A stretch of DNA of 17,503 nt from an uncultured Alistipes sp. (lineage in GTDB: Bacteria; Bacteroidota; Bacteroidia; Bacteroidales; Rikenellaceae). Made by a program: the position numbers and the translations under genes. Below are positions 16,418 to 17,503 of this stretch, one piece after another. The stretch spans positions 1 to 17,503 of the forward strand of contig CAUHCL010000032.1 of the NCBI GenBank assembly GCA_959604655.1, in the 5' to 3' direction. The notes beneath the pieces are model-generated. The model had not been told where the DNA came from, ran no database searches, and worked only from the letters and a program-made list of their open reading frames with translations. How positions within the stretch are numbered: the first letter of the stretch is position 1; every line of letters begins with the position of its first letter.

Positions 16418-16488
16418 GCGGCTCCACGTGAGCCGCGCGGGCCGCAGCCTCGGCGCGCGGAGGCCCGCAACGGCATTCGCATCGTTGC
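16418..16488 (+). other. Cluster of inverted repeats after the Ddl-like gene
   Basis: Three stems lie in series: 16418-16424 with 16430-16436 (7 bp, 5-nt loop), 16437-16443 with 16462-16468 (7 bp), and 16467-16472 with 16483-16488 (6 bp, sharing two bases with the second). The first begins only 5 nt after the stop codon. None is followed by a T-run, so it is either an imperfect terminator or a structured 3' end protecting the upstream mRNA. Confidence 0.4.
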
Positions 16489-16543
16489 GTTCCCCGCAGG
16501 CTGCCGCCCGCGACCGACGTTAAACACCAAAAACACACCGACC

Positions 16544-17239
16544 ATGAAAAGACTGACCATCATCCTTGCGGCGACCATAGTCTGCACGTCGTGCGGCGTC
16601 GCGCTCTATCCCGACCGCGGCGTGACGGTCACCGCCTCGGTGAACATCTCGGCGCAGCCGCCGTGGGGCCCCGCGGGATACGACTATGCGCCCTACTACT
16701 ATTTCCCCGACTTCAACTTCTACTACGACGTCGACCGCGCGATGTTCCACTATTACAGCCGCGGACGATGGATCGCGGTACGGCAGTTGCCCGTCGGTTA
16801 TCCGCGCGACCTCTACAAGTTCTACAAGGTGGTGATCGATGTGCGCGATCCGTGGCTCTACAACCGCCGCCACAAGAGCATGTACCGCAAATACCGCGGC
16901 ATACACACCCAGCCCGTACTGCGCGATGCGCCCCGCGACCGTCGCGACACGCCCTACCGTCACGGCAATCCGCCCCGAAGGCATGACGGCCGCCCCATGC
17001 AGGGCGACATACGCAACTCGCGCAACAACGACACGGGCCGCGGCTACCGCCCCGCCGAACGCGACACGAGACCGAACCGCAACGGCAAGGCCGTAGCCCC
17101 GAAAAAGGATTCGGCACCGACGCGCCGTTCGGGCAGCGTAGGCAAAAAAGCCGACAGGACGGACAGGCCGAGCAGAACGGACGACAATGCCGACCGCAAA
17201 CCGTCGGGCAGGCGCTCGGCAGGATCGCGCGGGCGATAA
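16544..17239 (+). CDS. Tyrosine-rich, basic lipoprotein of unknown function
   Basis: The 231-residue product has a lipoprotein-type signal (MKRLTIILAATIVCTSC, Cys17 as the likely lipidation site; the lipobox is loose). A tyrosine-rich segment (GYDYAPYYYFPDFNFYYDV, 45-63) and YSRGRWIAVRQLPVGYPRDLYKFYKVVIDV (given in part: RGRWIAVRQLP, 73-83) resemble a recurrent small Bacteroidetes envelope family of unknown role. From about residue 108 to the end the protein is low-complexity and probably disordered, rich in Arg, Asp, Asn, Pro and Gly, with a strong net positive charge. There is no Asp/Glu-rich signal after Cys17 of the kind linked to surface export, so it probably faces the periplasm. It stands 130 bp after the Ddl-like gene and 40 bp before a beta-barrel gene, with which it may be co-transcribed. 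Confidence 0.7.
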   Translation: MKRLTIILAATIVCTSCGVALYPDRGVTVTASVNISAQPPWGPAGYDYAPYYYFPDFNFYYDVDRAMFHYYSRGRWIAVRQLPVGYPRDLYKFYKVVIDVRDPWLYNRRHKSMYRKYRGIHTQPVLRDAPRDRRDTPYRHGNPPRRHDGRPMQGDIRNSRNNDTGRGYRPAERDTRPNRNGKAVAPKKDSAPTRRSGSVGKKADRTDRPSRTDDNADRKPSGRRSAGSRGR

Positions 17240-17279
17240 GCGACAGAACGAACCTTATACCTTAAAACCGATATTGACT

Positions 17280-17503
17280 ATGAAAAAACTGATGTTATGT
17301 CTGACCGCTCTGGCCATTGCGGCGCAGGCGTCGGCGGGACTGCTTCCCAAAGCGAAAATAGGCCTCAAGGCAGGTCTGGACTACCAGACCAACGACCTGA
17401 AGAGTGCGATAAACAACATCGACTTCAACTCCAGCACGGGATGGTTCGCAGGCATACAGAGCGACCTGAGCTGGGGCATGTTCGGCATACACCCCGAGAT
17501 CAT
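17280..17503 (+). CDS. Outer-membrane beta-barrel (porin-like) protein, 5' part only
   Basis: The gene is cut by the right edge after 74 codons. It starts with a signal peptide (MKKLMLCLTALAIAAQASA, cleavage near 19-20). The mature part, LLPKAKIGLKAGLDYQTND and later GWFAGIQSDLSWGMFGIHPEI, alternates hydrophobic and polar residues. The opening IGLKAGL, followed by a GWFAGI strand and a PEI turn, is typical of small Bacteroidetes outer-membrane barrels of the OmpA/porin-family type. The ATG at 17280 is the only start that gives a signal peptide. No promoter with TAnnTTTG is visible in the 40 bp upstream, which suggests co-transcription with the lipoprotein gene. Confidence 0.7.
   Translation, partial: MKKLMLCLTALAIAAQASAGLLPKAKIGLKAGLDYQTNDLKSAINNIDFNSSTGWFAGIQSDLSWGMFGIHPEI

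Overview
The window looks like a chromosomal segment of a GC-rich gut Bacteroidetes, most likely Alistipes or a close Rikenellaceae relative. The evidence is Bacteroidetes-type promoters (TTTG, about 19-20 nt, TAnnTTTG), starts mostly without Shine-Dalgarno sequences, a Bacteroidales-type set of genes (GH78 rhamnosidase, long AsnS, LtaS-like envelope sulfatase-fold enzyme, DUF2156 protein), high GC, and a striking preference for the ATA isoleucine codon. The genus is an inference. I see no phage, transposase, CRISPR array, rRNA or tRNA.

Layout. Positions 1-291 are non-coding and hold a terminator and repeats. Four genes then run leftwards: a GH78 alpha-L-rhamnosidase (292-2973), rpoN (sigma-54, 3203-4618), an exported SGNH/GDSL hydrolase (4782-5552) and asnS (5813-7201). 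A 320-bp divergent region (7202-7521) holds two interleaved promoters, one for asnS and one for the rightward genes. Rightwards, a GH2-related but probably non-catalytic exported protein (7522-8829), rlmH, an LtaS-like membrane phospho-transferase and a DUF2156-GNAT fusion form a tightly packed unit that ends at a strong terminator (12721-12751).

A second rightward unit starts at an almost leaderless promoter. It encodes an alpha/beta hydrolase, a membrane-anchored MurF-like Mur ligase and a long, divergent D-Ala-D-Ala ligase-like ATP-grasp enzyme (12814-16413). After a structured gap come a tyrosine-rich, strongly basic lipoprotein (16544-17239) and the beginning of an outer-membrane beta-barrel protein cut by the window edge.

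How the genes fit together. asnS, rpoN and rlmH are housekeeping genes. The rest is largely envelope or glycan work. The LtaS-like protein and the MprF-like DUF2156 fusion overlap by 35 bp and suggest a shared lipid or glycan headgroup modification. The hydrolase/Mur ligase/Ddl cassette resembles a paralogous peptide-building module rather than the canonical MurF-Ddl pair, and is the best candidate here for an under-described system. Other points worth checking are a G9 tract early in the LtaS-like gene, an A9 tract inside the divergent promoter, and a dispersed GC-rich repeat shared by the left edge and the 5' leader of the GH2-like gene.
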